A DNA stretch of 64,000 nucleotides, from NCBI RefSeq assembly GCF_003570885.1, contig NZ_QXJC01000003.1:248001-312000 (forward strand), given 5' to 3'. The DNA comes from Simplicispira hankyongi (GTDB taxonomy: Bacteria > Pseudomonadota > Gammaproteobacteria > Burkholderiales > Burkholderiaceae_C). Of this stretch, positions 1-8,362 are shown in pieces. Every line of letters begins with the position of its first letter. The first letter of the stretch is position 1. The notes under the pieces were generated by a model. The model searched no databases. It had not been told where the DNA came from and saw only the letters and a program-made list of their open reading frames with translations. A program made the position numbers and the translations under genes.

Positions 1-182
1 CCGCCCAGATCCTGGCCCAGCCAGTTGAACAACGTCTCGCGCACGCGGTCGGGCGTGGGGCGCAGGCCTTCGAGTTTTGCCACCGGCAAACGCGTGCGCT
101 TCCATTGGCCACCAATGATGCGCACTTCACCCGGCGCTGCGGCGGGCTTGGCGCGCACGGCGCCCGGTGCGGGGCGCTTCAA
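1..182 (-). CDS. rsmD: 16S rRNA (guanine966-N2)-methyltransferase RsmD, 5' end only
   Basis: Partial gene: the first 60 codons are present and the rest runs off the left edge. RsmD methylates N2 of G966 in 16S rRNA of the small ribosomal subunit using S-adenosylmethionine. The visible N-terminus carries the family opening VRIIGGQWKRTRLPV followed by LRPTPDRVRETLFNWL, which is diagnostic. No ATG is available ahead of this block. A TTG at 180-182 is the likely start, and it overlaps the TGA stop of the upstream M16 gene (179-181), suggesting translational coupling. A GTG eight codons further in is an alternative. The SAM-binding core lies outside the window. Confidence 0.85.
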   Translation of the reverse strand, partial: MKRPAPGAVRAKPAAAPGEVRIIGGQWKRTRLPVAKLEGLRPTPDRVRETLFNWLGQDLG

Positions 183-1525
183 GGCTGCGCCCCCAGCACC
201 ACGGTGACCATGCGATCGGGCTGGAGCTTGCGCGCCATGGCGGCGCGCACGTCGGCCACGGTGAGTGCGGCCACGCGGTCGGTCCAGCCGTCGAGGTAGT
301 CGAGCGGCAAGCCATTGGTGGCAATGTTCACCACGTTGCCCAGGAGCTTGCGGTTGCTGTCGATGCGCAGGGCAAAGCCGCCAATCAGGTTGTCCTTGGC
401 GGCTTTGAGCTCGGCCTCGGTGGGGCCCTCGGCGACGAAACGCTCAAGCACCGCGCGCGACACCTTGAGCGCTTCGGCCGCCTGGTCGGGGCGCGTCTGC
501 AGGCTCACGACAAAGGCGCCGGCGTTCAAGCCCGGCGCAAACTGGCTGGAGACGCTGTAGCTCAGGCCGCGCTTTTCACGCACCTGCTCCGTCAGGCGCG
601 ACGTGAAGCCCCCGCCTCCCAGAATGTGGTTGCCCACCAGCAGCGCGAGAAAATCCGGGTCGCTGCGCTTGAAGCCAGGCTGGCCGATGAGCACATAGGC
701 CTGTGCCGACTGGAAGGGAATGTTGATTTCCTCGGCCTTTGCAAGCGGCTGCACCGCCGGCACGGCAGGCAGCGCAGCGCAGGGCGCACCGCTGGGCAGG
801 TGGGCCAGCAAGGTGCCCACCAGCGTCTGCGCTTGCGGGCGCGAGACCGCGCCGACGATGGACACCTTGGCGCGGCAGGCCTGCAGGCTGCGCTCGGCAT
901 AGGCGCGCAGGTCGGCCACTTCGATCTTAGAGACGGTCTCTGCCGTCACCTGCTGGCCATAGGGATGCGTGCCATACACCGCCTTGGCAAACGCCTTGCC
1001 CGCCACGGTGCCAGGGCGGGTGTCGGATTCGCGGATCGCCGCACTCCAGCGCGAGCGTTCGCGCTGCCAGACGTCTTCAGGCCAGGCAGGCTGGCCGATC
1101 TGGCGCGAGGCAAGCTCTGCGGCGCGCGCCAGCAGGGGTGCGTCGGTCAGGGAACGCAGCGAAAAGCTGAAGGCGTCTCTATCGGCCCCGGCGCCAAACG
1201 AGGCACCGAGGTCTGCCCAGGCCTCGCCGAGCGCGTTTTCGTCAATCGCCGGGGCATCGCCCGCAGCGCGTACACCCTTGGTGACCATGTCGGCCGCAGC
1301 GCTGGCGAGGCCCGCCTGCGCCGCCGGGTCGCGCCGGCTGCCGGCGTCGAAATCGACCTGCACGTCCACCATGGGCAGCGCCGGGCTTTGCACCAGCCAG
1401 ACCTGCGCACCGCTGGGCTCGACCCAATGCTCGATCGGCAGCAAAGCCCAGGCAGATTGAGAGTAAAAAACCACTCCAGCGCTTATTGCACAAGCGCGAG
1501 CAGCTATTTTTTTAATAGCGTTCAT
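179..1525 (-). CDS. M16 family peptidase-like protein, non-catalytic partner
   Basis: Exported M16 (pitrilysin/insulinase) family subunit of 448 aa. It has the M16 fold and the C-terminal substrate-channel motif (GGGGFTSRLTEQVREKRG, near residue 310) but no HxxEH zinc motif, so it should be catalytically inert. In this family such proteins pair with an active M16 subunit, here the gene just upstream (1562-2989), 36 bp away on the same strand. The start ATG at 1525 is preferred over one at 1534 because an AGG lies 9 nt upstream of it but directly abuts the other. The N-terminus (MNAIKKIAARACAISAGVVF) is a signal peptide whose codons are a copy of the interspersed repeat described at 1463-1519. 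The substrate is unknown. Confidence 0.88.
   Translation of the reverse strand: MNAIKKIAARACAISAGVVFYSQSAWALLPIEHWVEPSGAQVWLVQSPALPMVDVQVDFDAGSRRDPAAQAGLASAAADMVTKGVRAAGDAPAIDENALGEAWADLGASFGAGADRDAFSFSLRSLTDAPLLARAAELASRQIGQPAWPEDVWQRERSRWSAAIRESDTRPGTVAGKAFAKAVYGTHPYGQQVTAETVSKIEVADLRAYAERSLQACRAKVSIVGAVSRPQAQTLVGTLLAHLPSGAPCAALPAVPAVQPLAKAEEINIPFQSAQAYVLIGQPGFKRSDPDFLALLVGNHILGGGGFTSRLTEQVREKRGLSYSVSSQFAPGLNAGAFVVSLQTRPDQAAEALKVSRAVLERFVAEGPTEAELKAAKDNLIGGFALRIDSNRKLLGNVVNIATNGLPLDYLDGWTDRVAALTVADVRAAMARKLQPDRMVTVVLGAQP
1463..1519 (-). repeat. Palindromic repeat family A, copy 1 (inside a signal-peptide coding region)
   Basis: Read on the minus strand it gives ATAGCT, 15 nt, then ATAAGCGCTGG and a T-rich tail, the family pattern. 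It lies about 42 nt after the stop of the upstream M16 gene and forms codons 3 to about 21 of the next gene. Confidence 0.75.
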
Positions 1526-1561
1526 GGAAACCATCCTGAAAATGCGGGTAGCGGCGTGGGC

Positions 1562-2989
1562 TTAGCGAATGGCGCCGCCGGCGTCGCCCGCTGGGCGCTT
1601 GCGCGTTCCGGGTGCCACCGGCTGGGGCAGCAGCGTCGCCACCGTCAGCTGGTCGTCCCCAAAGTAGCGCTGCGCCACGCTTTGCACCTCGCTGGGCTGT
1701 ACGCCGCGCAGCAGGGTCAGCAGCCGGTCTTCCGCATCGAGCGGCAGGCCTTGCACCCAGTTGCTGCCCAACTCGCTGGCCTGGTTTTGCAGCGAGTCAC
1801 GGTCGTACACGCGGCTGGCAATCCATTGGGTCTTGACGCGGGTGAGTTCCGCCTCGCTCACACCCTCCTTGGCCACGCGTGCAACCTCCGCACGCAGCGC
1901 GGCTTCGACTTGCGCGGCCGTCTTGCCAGTGGCCGGCACGCCGGAGAGGTAGAACTGCGACGGCCCCCGGCCAAACACCGAGGCACCGCTGTTGGCGCTA
2001 TCGGCTACGCGGTCCGGCCCCTGGGTAAGGCCACGCTCCAGGCGCGCTCCGTCGTAGCCCGAGAGCACGCCCGAGAGCAGCAGCAGCGCCAGCGCGTCGC
2101 GATCGTTGGCAGTGGGTTCCGTGAGGGAACGAAGCGACGGCGCCCGGTACGCGAGCGCCACATAGGCCTGGTCGGCCGGGGCCTTGACATCGATGCGCCG
2201 CATGCCCATCTGCGGCGGCTCGGCGCGCGGCTTGCGCGTGGGCACGGCCCGCGCCGGAATGGCGCCATAGGTTTTTTGCGCCAGCGCCAACACCTGCTGC
2301 GGGTCTACGTCGCCCGCGACCACCACCACGGCGTTGGCCGGCACGTACCACTTGCGGTAGAAGGCGCGGACGTCGTCGGGCGTCATGGCGTCGAGGTCGC
2401 TCATCCAGCCTATCACCGGTCGGTGGTAGGGCGAGGCGATAAAGGCCGCCGCATAGAGCTGCTCGGACAGCAGGGCCCGTGGCTGGTCTTCGGTGCGCAT
2501 GCGGCGCTCTTCCTTCACCACTTCAAGCTCGTGCCTGAATTCCTTGTCTGGCCACTGGTTGTGCGCGAAACGGTCGGATTCAAGGCGCATCACGTCTTCA
2601 AGCTTGTTCGCCGGAATCTGCTGGTAGTAGCCGGTGTAGTCGCGGCTGGTAAAGGCGTTTTCCTGCCCGCCCAGAGCCGCCACGCGGCGCGAGAACTCGC
2701 CCGGCGCCAACTTTTCGCTGCCCTTGAACATCATGTGCTCGATCACATGCGCGACGCCGCTGACGCCATCGACTTCGTCCATCGACCCCACCCGCACCCA
2801 GACCATGTGCACCGCCGTGGGCGCGCGCCGGTCGGGCTGCACGATGAGCTGCATGCCATTGGCCAGCGTGAATTGTGAGGGGGCTACTGCCTGCGCCACC
2901 GCAGGAGTGGCTTGCGTGGTGGCAGCGTGCGCGGGAAGGAAACCTGCGGCGCACAGCGCCAGGCCCAAAGCAGTGAAGATGCGTTTCAT
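1562..2989 (-). CDS. M16 family zinc metalloprotease, catalytic subunit
   Basis: Exported zinc peptidase of 475 aa. The inverted zinc-binding motif HVIEH is at residues 81-85, within the typical block GVAHVIEHMMFKG, and the downstream acidic ligand region (ENAFTSRDYTGYY) follows. Residues 1-22 form a Sec signal peptide ending in AHA. The ATG at 2989 fits this signal peptide; the frame stays open far upstream, but that stretch overlaps ftsY and has no conserved content. The start lies only 28 bp from the divergent ftsY start. It is co-transcribed with the non-catalytic M16 gene downstream, and the two probably form a heterodimer degrading peptides in the periplasm. The specific substrate cannot be inferred. 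Confidence 0.92.
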   Translation of the reverse strand: MKRIFTALGLALCAAGFLPAHAATTQATPAVAQAVAPSQFTLANGMQLIVQPDRRAPTAVHMVWVRVGSMDEVDGVSGVAHVIEHMMFKGSEKLAPGEFSRRVAALGGQENAFTSRDYTGYYQQIPANKLEDVMRLESDRFAHNQWPDKEFRHELEVVKEERRMRTEDQPRALLSEQLYAAAFIASPYHRPVIGWMSDLDAMTPDDVRAFYRKWYVPANAVVVVAGDVDPQQVLALAQKTYGAIPARAVPTRKPRAEPPQMGMRRIDVKAPADQAYVALAYRAPSLRSLTEPTANDRDALALLLLSGVLSGYDGARLERGLTQGPDRVADSANSGASVFGRGPSQFYLSGVPATGKTAAQVEAALRAEVARVAKEGVSEAELTRVKTQWIASRVYDRDSLQNQASELGSNWVQGLPLDAEDRLLTLLRGVQPSEVQSVAQRYFGDDQLTVATLLPQPVAPGTRKRPAGDAGGAIR

Positions 2990-3017
2990 AGAATGGCTGA
3001 TTCTAAGAAGCGGCGAA

Positions 3018-4472
3018 ATGTTCAGTTTTTTCAAGAAAAAGCCGGTCCCCCCGGCCACTACCGCCGAAGCCCCCAAGCTTGCGGCGACACCCAATGCCGC
3101 TGTGGACGCTGCGCAGGTCGCGGCGTCTGACCCAGGCCCGGAAGCGCGCGCGAGCGATTCTGTGCCAGTGGCAGCGCCACACGTTGCGGCGGACAGGCCC
3201 ATGGCAACCGATGCAACCGACGCTGCCGAGGCGCAACCCCGGCCGCCAGAGGCGCCTCCCGCCCTGCCCGGCAAAGACAAGGACGAGGCCCCCGCACCGG
3301 CTGGCCCTCGCGGCTGGCTGCGCAATCCGTTTGCCCGCCCGCCCGCTGTGCCCGCGCCCGCGCCTGCACCCGAAGAACCAACTCCTGGCTTCGCGCCTGC
3401 CCCTGAACAGGCCCCGGCGGTTGCAGCACCCGCCTTCGCGCCCGAAGCGACGACCGGTCTATTCGCCGAAAGTGCAATCCCCCACATTACGGCCATTACG
3501 GCCGCCCAAACGCCTGAATCGCCCCATGCCGCGCCCCCGGCCTCCGCTCCCCGGATGGGTTGGATGGACAGGTTGCGCGGCGGCCTGCGCAAAACCAGTG
3601 CCAGCATCGCCACCGTCTTTACGGGAACCCGCATCGACGAGGCGCTGTACGAGGAGCTCGAAGAAGCCCTGCTGATGGCCGATACCGGCGTCAAGGCAAC
3701 CGAGCGCCTGCTGACCGACCTCAAGCGCCGGGTGAAGGACACCCGCACCACCGACCCCGCCGCCGTCAAAGGGCTGCTGGTCGATGCGCTCACCGAACTG
3801 CTGCGCCCGCTGGAGAAACCCCTGGTCATTGGCGAATTCACGCCGACGGTCATCATGGTGGCAGGCGTCAACGGCGCGGGCAAGACGACCTCCATCGGCA
3901 AGCTCACGCGCCATCTGGCGCAGGCCGGCGCCAGCGTGCTGCTGGCGGCAGCCGACACCTTCCGCGCGGCAGCGCGCGAGCAGCTCGGCGTCTGGGCCGA
4001 CCGCAACACGGTGGAAATCATCAGCCAGGAAGGCGGCGACCCCGCCGCCGTGAGCTACGACGCCGTCACCGCCGGCCGCGCGCGCCGCAAGGATGTGGTG
4101 CTGATCGACACGGCCGGGCGCCTACCCACCCAGTTGCACCTGATGGAAGAGCTGCGCAAGATCAAGCGCACCATCGTCAAGGCGGGCAACGCACCGGGCG
4201 CCGCGGGAATGGGCCAGCCACCGCACGAGGTGCTGCTGGTGATTGACGGCAACACCGGCCAGAACGCGCTGGCCCAGGTGCGCGCGTTCGACGACGCGCT
4301 GCAGCTGACCGGCCTCATCGTCACCAAGCTCGACGGCACCGCCAAGGGCGGCGTGCTGGCGGCGATCGCGCAGGAGCGCCCGCTGCCGGTGTACTTTATC
4401 GGCGTAGGCGAGAAGCTCGAAGACCTGGAGACCTTCAGCGCGCGCGAGTTTGCGCTGGCACTGCTGACCTGA
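3018..4472 (+). CDS. ftsY: Signal recognition particle receptor FtsY
   Basis: SRP receptor GTPase (484 aa) that docks ribosome-SRP complexes at the inner membrane for co-translational insertion. Residues 1 to about 185 form a long, low-complexity Ala/Pro/Glu-rich A domain, opening with the membrane-binding stretch MFSFFKKKP. The NG domain follows: G1 GVNGAGKTT near residue 283, ADTFRAAAREQL, DTAGRLPTQLHLMEELRK near 364, and TKLDGTAKGG near 436. The ATG at 3018 gives the canonical MFSFFKKK start; upstream extension would run into the divergent M16 gene. It is divergent from the M16 pair and convergent with cutA. Confidence 0.97.
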   Translation: MFSFFKKKPVPPATTAEAPKLAATPNAAVDAAQVAASDPGPEARASDSVPVAAPHVAADRPMATDATDAAEAQPRPPEAPPALPGKDKDEAPAPAGPRGWLRNPFARPPAVPAPAPAPEEPTPGFAPAPEQAPAVAAPAFAPEATTGLFAESAIPHITAITAAQTPESPHAAPPASAPRMGWMDRLRGGLRKTSASIATVFTGTRIDEALYEELEEALLMADTGVKATERLLTDLKRRVKDTRTTDPAAVKGLLVDALTELLRPLEKPLVIGEFTPTVIMVAGVNGAGKTTSIGKLTRHLAQAGASVLLAAADTFRAAAREQLGVWADRNTVEIISQEGGDPAAVSYDAVTAGRARRKDVVLIDTAGRLPTQLHLMEELRKIKRTIVKAGNAPGAAGMGQPPHEVLLVIDGNTGQNALAQVRAFDDALQLTGLIVTKLDGTAKGGVLAAIAQERPLPVYFIGVGEKLEDLETFSAREFALALLT

Positions 4473-4499
4473 AGGCCCAGGAGGCCCAGCAGGCCCAGG
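4473..4499. repeat. Three tandem 9-bp units between ftsY and cutA
   Basis: AGGCCCAGG, AGGCCCAGC, AGGCCCAGG follow each other directly after the ftsY stop codon, with a degenerate AAGCC remnant after them. This is a tiny minisatellite in the convergent gap, and its copy number is likely to vary between strains. Confidence 0.7.
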
Positions 4500-4505
4500 A
4501 AGCCT

Positions 4506-4838
4506 CTACGCAGCAACCTCCCGCCGCACCCAGTCTGCATATTCCACCGTAGCCAGCAGCCTCTGCACCACCAGTTCGGGCAAGTCGTACGGGTGCAGGG
4601 CGCGCAGCAAACCCAGCAGTTGCGGCACTGCTGCCGGCAGCGTCTTGCACACCAGCCGGTGCTCGCCTTCTTCCCGCAGCACGCCCGCCCAGCGGTAGTG
4701 CGAAACCACGGCCTCCACCTGCACGCAAGCAGCCAGGCGCTGCGCCAGTACCGCCTGCGCCAATCGCCGAGCGTCTTCGGCGCTGGCGACGGTGGTGGTC
4801 ACGGCACACAACTCGGCTGTGGCGTCGATCGGGTTCAT
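4506..4838 (-). CDS. cutA: Divalent cation tolerance protein CutA
   Basis: Small cytosolic trimeric protein (110 aa) of the CutA1 family, historically linked to copper tolerance, with a PII-like fold. Family features seen are an early strand with VTTTVASAEDARRLAQAVL, the conserved AACVQ segment, a YRWAG block (aromatic plus Trp) and the C-terminal HPYDLPE...YADWV segment. Length is normal. The gene is convergent with ftsY, their stop codons separated by only 33 bp holding the 9-bp tandem repeat. No partner gene is next to it, and the in vivo role of CutA remains unclear. Confidence 0.93.
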   Translation of the reverse strand: MNPIDATAELCAVTTTVASAEDARRLAQAVLAQRLAACVQVEAVVSHYRWAGVLREEGEHRLVCKTLPAAVPQLLGLLRALHPYDLPELVVQRLLATVEYADWVRREVAA

Positions 4839-4906
4839 TCCAGGCTCTTTGTGCGGGCCGAGGCTGACACCGCAAGGCCAGTGATTCGGGTGGGCGACAC
4901 TATCGT

Positions 4907-4955
4907 ATTTATAGCTATCATCGCAATACCATCAAGCGGAAGGCTGTATTTTTAA
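4907..4955 (+). repeat. Palindromic repeat family A, copy 2 (degenerate)
   Basis: ATAGCT, 14 nt, ATCAAGCGG then AGGCTGTATTTTTA resembles the family pattern with several mismatches. This is the only copy not placed just after a stop codon; it lies between the cutA start and the rpoH operator. Confidence 0.4.
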
Positions 4956-5006
4956 CATAATTCCAACTATCGGTTTTGTCCCACACCAATTTGGGGAACT
5001 TGGCGG

Positions 5007-5036
5007 TTAGCAGTCCCTCCAAGAGAGTGCTAATAT
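5007..5036 (+). promoter_or_regulatory. CIRCE (HrcA operator) with overlapping rpoH promoter
   Basis: TTAGCAGTC, nine bases, GAGTGCTAA matches the CIRCE consensus (TTAGCACTC-N9-GAGTGCTAA) at 17 of 18 arm positions; the single mismatch is in the left arm. The operator occupies 5007-5033. TTAGCA and TAATAT (5031-5036), 18 bp apart, could serve as -35 and -10 elements, so HrcA binding would block polymerase. The predicted transcript start near 5043 supports the downstream rpoH ATG. Confidence 0.88.
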
Positions 5037-5063
5037 TTATCCATGGACGAAAGGAATTCTCAA

Positions 5064-5999
5064 ATGAAACTCCCCTCTGGATCCGCAACAACCGCGCTGG
5101 CCCCGGCCAACCCGTGGGCGCTGGTGCCGCCACTGGGGAATCTGGACGCCTACATTTCCGCCACCAACCGTCTGCCGTTGCTGACGCTCGAAGAGGAGCA
5201 GGCCGCTGCGCGTAGCCTGCGCGAGAACAACGACCTGGACGCCGCGGGTCGGTTGGTGTTGTCGCACCTGCGTCTGGTGGTGTCTATCTCGCGCCAGTAC
5301 CTGGGCTATGGCCTGCCGCACGGCGACCTGATCCAGGAAGGCAACGTGGGGCTGATGAAAGCCGTGAAACGCTTCGACCCCGACCAGGGCGTGCGCCTGG
5401 TGAGCTACGCCATGCACTGGATCAAAGCCGAAATTCATGAGTACATCCTGAAGAACTGGCGCATGGTCAAGGTGGCGACCACCAAGGCGCAGCGCAAGTT
5501 GTTCTTCAATCTGCGCTCGATGAAGCAAGGTTTCAAGGCCGACGCAGAAGACGCCGACACGCACCGCAATACCTTGTCGGAGCGCGAGATCGACCAGATG
5601 GCGTCGCAGCTGAACGTGAAACGCGAAGAGGTGATGGAGATGGAAACCCGCATGTCGGGCGGCGACGTGCTGCTCGACCCGGCGCCATCGGACGATAGTG
5701 AGCAGGCTTTCGGCCCGATCGCCTACCTGGCGGACGCCGCGCACGAGCCCACCGCCATGATCGAATCGCGCCAGCGCGACGCCCTGGCAAGCGATGGCAT
5801 TGCCACTGCGCTGATTGGTCTGGACGAGCGCAGCCGGCGCATCGTAGAAGAGCGCTGGCTGAATGTGAACGACGACGGCTCAGGCGGCATGACACTGCAC
5901 GAACTGGCGGCCGAATACGGCGTCAGCGCCGAGCGCATTCGCCAGATTGAAGTCGCAGCCATGAAGAAAATGAAGAAAAGCCTGGCCGAGTACGCCTGA
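5064..5999 (+). CDS. rpoH: RNA polymerase heat-shock sigma factor RpoH (sigma-32)
   Basis: Alternative sigma factor of 311 aa directing transcription of chaperone and protease genes. Region 2 contains GDLIQEGNVGLMKAVKRFD and VSYAMHWIKAEIHEYI. The RpoH box QRKLFFNLR is at residues 143-151, and the C-terminal region 4 helix-turn-helix is LHELAAEYGVSAERIRQIE. The ATG at 5064 is chosen because AAAGGA (5050-5055) lies 8 nt upstream; an in-frame ATG at 5043 would begin at about the predicted transcription start. A CIRCE element lies 31 bp upstream, so transcription should be repressed by HrcA, linking the two heat-shock systems. A strong terminator follows the gene. Confidence 0.96.
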   Translation: MKLPSGSATTALAPANPWALVPPLGNLDAYISATNRLPLLTLEEEQAAARSLRENNDLDAAGRLVLSHLRLVVSISRQYLGYGLPHGDLIQEGNVGLMKAVKRFDPDQGVRLVSYAMHWIKAEIHEYILKNWRMVKVATTKAQRKLFFNLRSMKQGFKADAEDADTHRNTLSEREIDQMASQLNVKREEVMEMETRMSGGDVLLDPAPSDDSEQAFGPIAYLADAAHEPTAMIESRQRDALASDGIATALIGLDERSRRIVEERWLNVNDDGSGGMTLHELAAEYGVSAERIRQIEVAAMKKMKKSLAEYA

Positions 6000-6020
6000 G
6001 CCCATTCGACTTGGGTCAGA

Positions 6021-6054
6021 AGGCGCGCAACCCTCACCGGTTGCGCGCCTTTTT
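6021..6054 (+). terminator. Rho-independent terminator of rpoH
   Basis: A perfect 12-bp stem (AGGCGCGCAACC / GGTTGCGCGCCT) with a 6-nt loop is followed by a T run, 21 bp after the rpoH stop. Confidence 0.93.
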
Positions 6055-6073
6055 CATGTGGTGGGGGCTTTTG

Positions 6074-6307
6074 ATGTCTGCATGCCCTTCGCGCCGCGCC
6101 GCGCTCACCTCTGGCGCGGGAGCTCTGCTCGCGGCCGTACTGCCCCTGGCCCGCGCTGCGGACGCCAGCACCGCACCGCACCGCACTGGGCTGGCCGAGC
6201 CGCACGCTCAAGCAAGCTGTTCCAGCAAAACTGGCAGGTCGCCGGCACCACCGCCGAAGGTCTGGCACGGCGCGTGCAGGCGGATGCTTAGTTGCTCGGC
6301 AACGTGA
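6074..6307 (+). pseudogene. Decayed ORF with a Tat-like signal sequence
   Basis: The 353-bp gap between rpoH and the Lrp gene holds only this. From the ATG at 6074 the first about 30 codons read like a short twin-arginine export signal (RRAALTSGAGALLAAVLPLA then ARAAD). The rest of that frame (77 aa) is low complexity. A more protein-like segment (LFQQNWQVAGTTAEGLARR) lies in a different forward frame at about 6215-6290 and is closed by TAG, with readable codons continuing after it. This pattern suggests a frameshifted remnant of an exported protein. I do not recognise the parent family, and it may equally be non-coding. Confidence 0.35.
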
Positions 6308-6352
6308 TTCGTACGCGCCATACCACCGCCCAATAGCCGCTCGTCGCGGCCT

Positions 6353-6820
6353 TTAGCGGTCCATCGGTAAAACCTGACTTTCCTTTACCTCCTCCATCAC
6401 CACGTAGCTGTGGGACTGGGCCGTGACGGGGAGCTTTTTCAGCATATCGCCGAGCAGATGGCGGTACTCGTTCATGCCGCCGAGCCGGGCCTTGACAAGG
6501 TAGTCAAAGCTGCCGGACACCAGGTGGCATTCCATCACTTCGGGCAGGTGCAAGAGCTCTTGGCGCACCTTGTCGAACACGTCACCCGATTTGGACGACA
6601 GCGTGATTTCCACAAACACCAGCAGCGTTTTGCCGAGCGCGGCGGGGTCCACGCGGGCGTGGTAGCCGGTGATGACCTTGTCGCGCTCCATGCGCCGAAC
6701 CCGCTCGGAACACGGCGACGTAGACAGGCCGATCTGCTCGGCCAGATCGGTCATGGAAATGCGCCCCTGGCGCTGGAGGATGTCGAGGATTTTCCGGTCA
6801 ATGCGATCGAGTTCGGCCAT
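6353..6820 (-). CDS. lrp: Lrp/AsnC family transcriptional regulator
   Basis: DNA-binding regulator of 155 aa. The N-terminal winged helix-turn-helix starts MAELDRIDRKILDILQRQGR, with recognition-helix residues LSTSPCSERVRRMER. The C-terminal RAM ligand-binding domain (about residues 60-150) contains VMECHLVSGSFDYLVKARL and Y-H-LLGDMLKKLP, typical for amino-acid sensing Lrp proteins. It is divergent from dadA with 130 bp between the starts, so it most likely controls D-amino acid catabolism in response to alanine or leucine, as DadR does in pseudomonads. The effector is an inference. An inverted repeat at 6894-6916 is a candidate operator. Confidence 0.92.
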   Translation of the reverse strand: MAELDRIDRKILDILQRQGRISMTDLAEQIGLSTSPCSERVRRMERDKVITGYHARVDPAALGKTLLVFVEITLSSKSGDVFDKVRQELLHLPEVMECHLVSGSFDYLVKARLGGMNEYRHLLGDMLKKLPVTAQSHSYVVMEEVKESQVLPMDR

Positions 6821-6893
6821 TTGAAGCGTCCGGCAACAAAACAGCCCTCTATTTCAGCCGAAATTCTGGCCAATGGCACATTTTTAAGTGAAA

Positions 6894-6916
6894 TTTATGG
6901 CGCTGCCATCCATAAA
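6894..6916. promoter_or_regulatory. Inverted repeat in the lrp-dadA divergent promoter region
   Basis: TTTATGG, nine bases, CCATAAA: perfect 7-bp arms in an AT-rich stretch just upstream of a TATAAAT (6922-6928) that may be the dadA -10 box. Its position and symmetry fit an Lrp-family operator, but the motif has not been tested. Confidence 0.4.
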
Positions 6917-6950
6917 CTTCCTATAAATCTTGTTGATTTTGGAGTGCGCG

Positions 6951-8252
6951 ATGAAAGTCATAGTTCTCGGTGGCGGCGTGATCGGTACCACGACTGCGTA
7001 TTACCTGGCCCGTTCGGGCGCCGAGGTGGTGGTGCTCGACCGCCAGAGCAGCGTGGCGCAAGAAACCAGCTTCGCCAACGCTGGCCAGGTTTCGCCTGGC
7101 TATTCCACGCCTTGGGCTGCGCCCGGCATTCCGTTCAAGGCGATGAAGTGGATGTTTCAGAAGCACGCGCCACTGTCCATCCGCCCAGACGGCAGCCTGT
7201 TCCAGCTGCGCTGGATGGCCGCCATGCTGAAAAACTGCTCCGCCGATCGTTACGGGATCAACAAGGAACGCATGATGCGCGTCGCCGAGTACAGCCGCAC
7301 GTGCCTGCGCCAGTTGCGTGCGGATACCGGCATTGCCTACGAGCACCGCAGCCAGGGCACGCTGCAGCTCTTTCGCACGCAGGCCCAACTCGATGCCGTG
7401 CAGCGCGACGTGGCTGTGCTGAAGGAATGCGGCGTGCCGTACGAATTGCTGGACCGCGACCAGCTCACCACCGTTGAGCCTGCATTGGCACAGGCACGCG
7501 AGCGCCTGACCGGTGGGCTTCGCCTGCCCAATGACGAGACAGGCGACTGCCACATGTTCACGCAGGCGCTGGCCAAACTGGCGCGCGGCCTGGGAGTCGA
7601 TTTCCGCTTCGATCAAACGGTCGAGGGGCTGGTCACCGAAGGCAATCGCATCACCGGCGTGCGGGTGGGCGGCGAAGTGCTCACGGCCGACCGCTACGTG
7701 CTGGCCTTTGGCAGCTATTCACGCGGCTTCTTGGAGCCACTGGGGCTCAAGCTGCCGGTGTACCCGGTGAAGGGCTATTCGCTGACGGTTCCATTGCTGA
7801 ACCCCGAACTGGCGCCGCAGTCCACCGTACTGGACGAGACCTACAAGGTCGCGGTTACGCGCTTCGACAACCGCATCCGCGTCGGCGGAATGGCGGAGCT
7901 GGCGGGCTTTGACCTCTCGCTCAACCCGCGCCGGCGCGCCACGCTGGAGATGGTGGTGAGCGACCTGTTCCCCGGCGGCGACTTGCCCAAAGCCGAATTC
8001 TGGACGGGTCTTCGGCCCATGACCCCCGACAGCACCCCGATTGTCGGCGCCACGCCGTATTCCAACCTGCTGCTCAATACCGGGCACGGAACCCTTGGAT
8101 GGACCATGGCCTGCGGCTCGGGCAAGCTGGTGGCCGACCTGGCCATGGACCACACGCCGGAAATTCGTACCGACGGCCTGGGTCTGTCGCGCTACCTGCC
8201 CTCGGCCCGTGCCCGCTCAGCGCACGCGCACTCGGCCGGCGCTGCGGCTTGA
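6951..8252 (+). CDS. dadA: D-amino acid dehydrogenase (FAD, small subunit type)
   Basis: Membrane-associated flavoenzyme (433 aa) that oxidatively deaminates D-alanine and related D-amino acids to 2-oxo acids, passing electrons to the respiratory chain. The N-terminus [18 protein letters not shown] is the GxGxxG Rossmann FAD site, followed by VVVLDR and the DadA-type [22 protein letters not shown] block. Near the C-terminus, [15 protein letters not shown] and [16 protein letters not shown] close the flavin site. The ATG at 6951 has GGAG (6941-6944) at proper spacing. It is divergent from the Lrp regulator, which probably activates it. No alanine racemase gene (dadX) follows, unlike in the enterobacterial operon. 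Confidence 0.95.
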   Translation: MKVIVLGGGVIGTTTAYYLARSGAEVVVLDRQSSVAQETSFANAGQVSPGYSTPWAAPGIPFKAMKWMFQKHAPLSIRPDGSLFQLRWMAAMLKNCSADRYGINKERMMRVAEYSRTCLRQLRADTGIAYEHRSQGTLQLFRTQAQLDAVQRDVAVLKECGVPYELLDRDQLTTVEPALAQARERLTGGLRLPNDETGDCHMFTQALAKLARGLGVDFRFDQTVEGLVTEGNRITGVRVGGEVLTADRYVLAFGSYSRGFLEPLGLKLPVYPVKGYSLTVPLLNPELAPQSTVLDETYKVAVTRFDNRIRVGGMAELAGFDLSLNPRRRATLEMVVSDLFPGGDLPKAEFWTGLRPMTPDSTPIVGATPYSNLLLNTGHGTLGWTMACGSGKLVADLAMDHTPEIRTDGLGLSRYLPSARARSAHAHSAGAAA

Positions 8253-8362
8253 AGCGCCCGAGCGCGGCGGATTTCACTTCAAGGCCGAGGCACTGAGCGC
8301 CGGTGCACACGCGCTGTGGCGCTCTCCCGTTGGGTGCAGCGAAGAAGCGCGAAGCACCTCCT

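Noticed and set aside
167-2878. A 903-aa forward open frame opposite the M16 genes
   Set aside because: It is antisense to two clear M16 genes, is dominated by Arg/His/Gly typical of GC-rich shadow frames, and contains no domain.
5043-5063. rpoH start at the upstream ATG 5043
   Set aside because: It coincides with the predicted transcription start, whereas AAAGGA is correctly spaced for the ATG at 5064.
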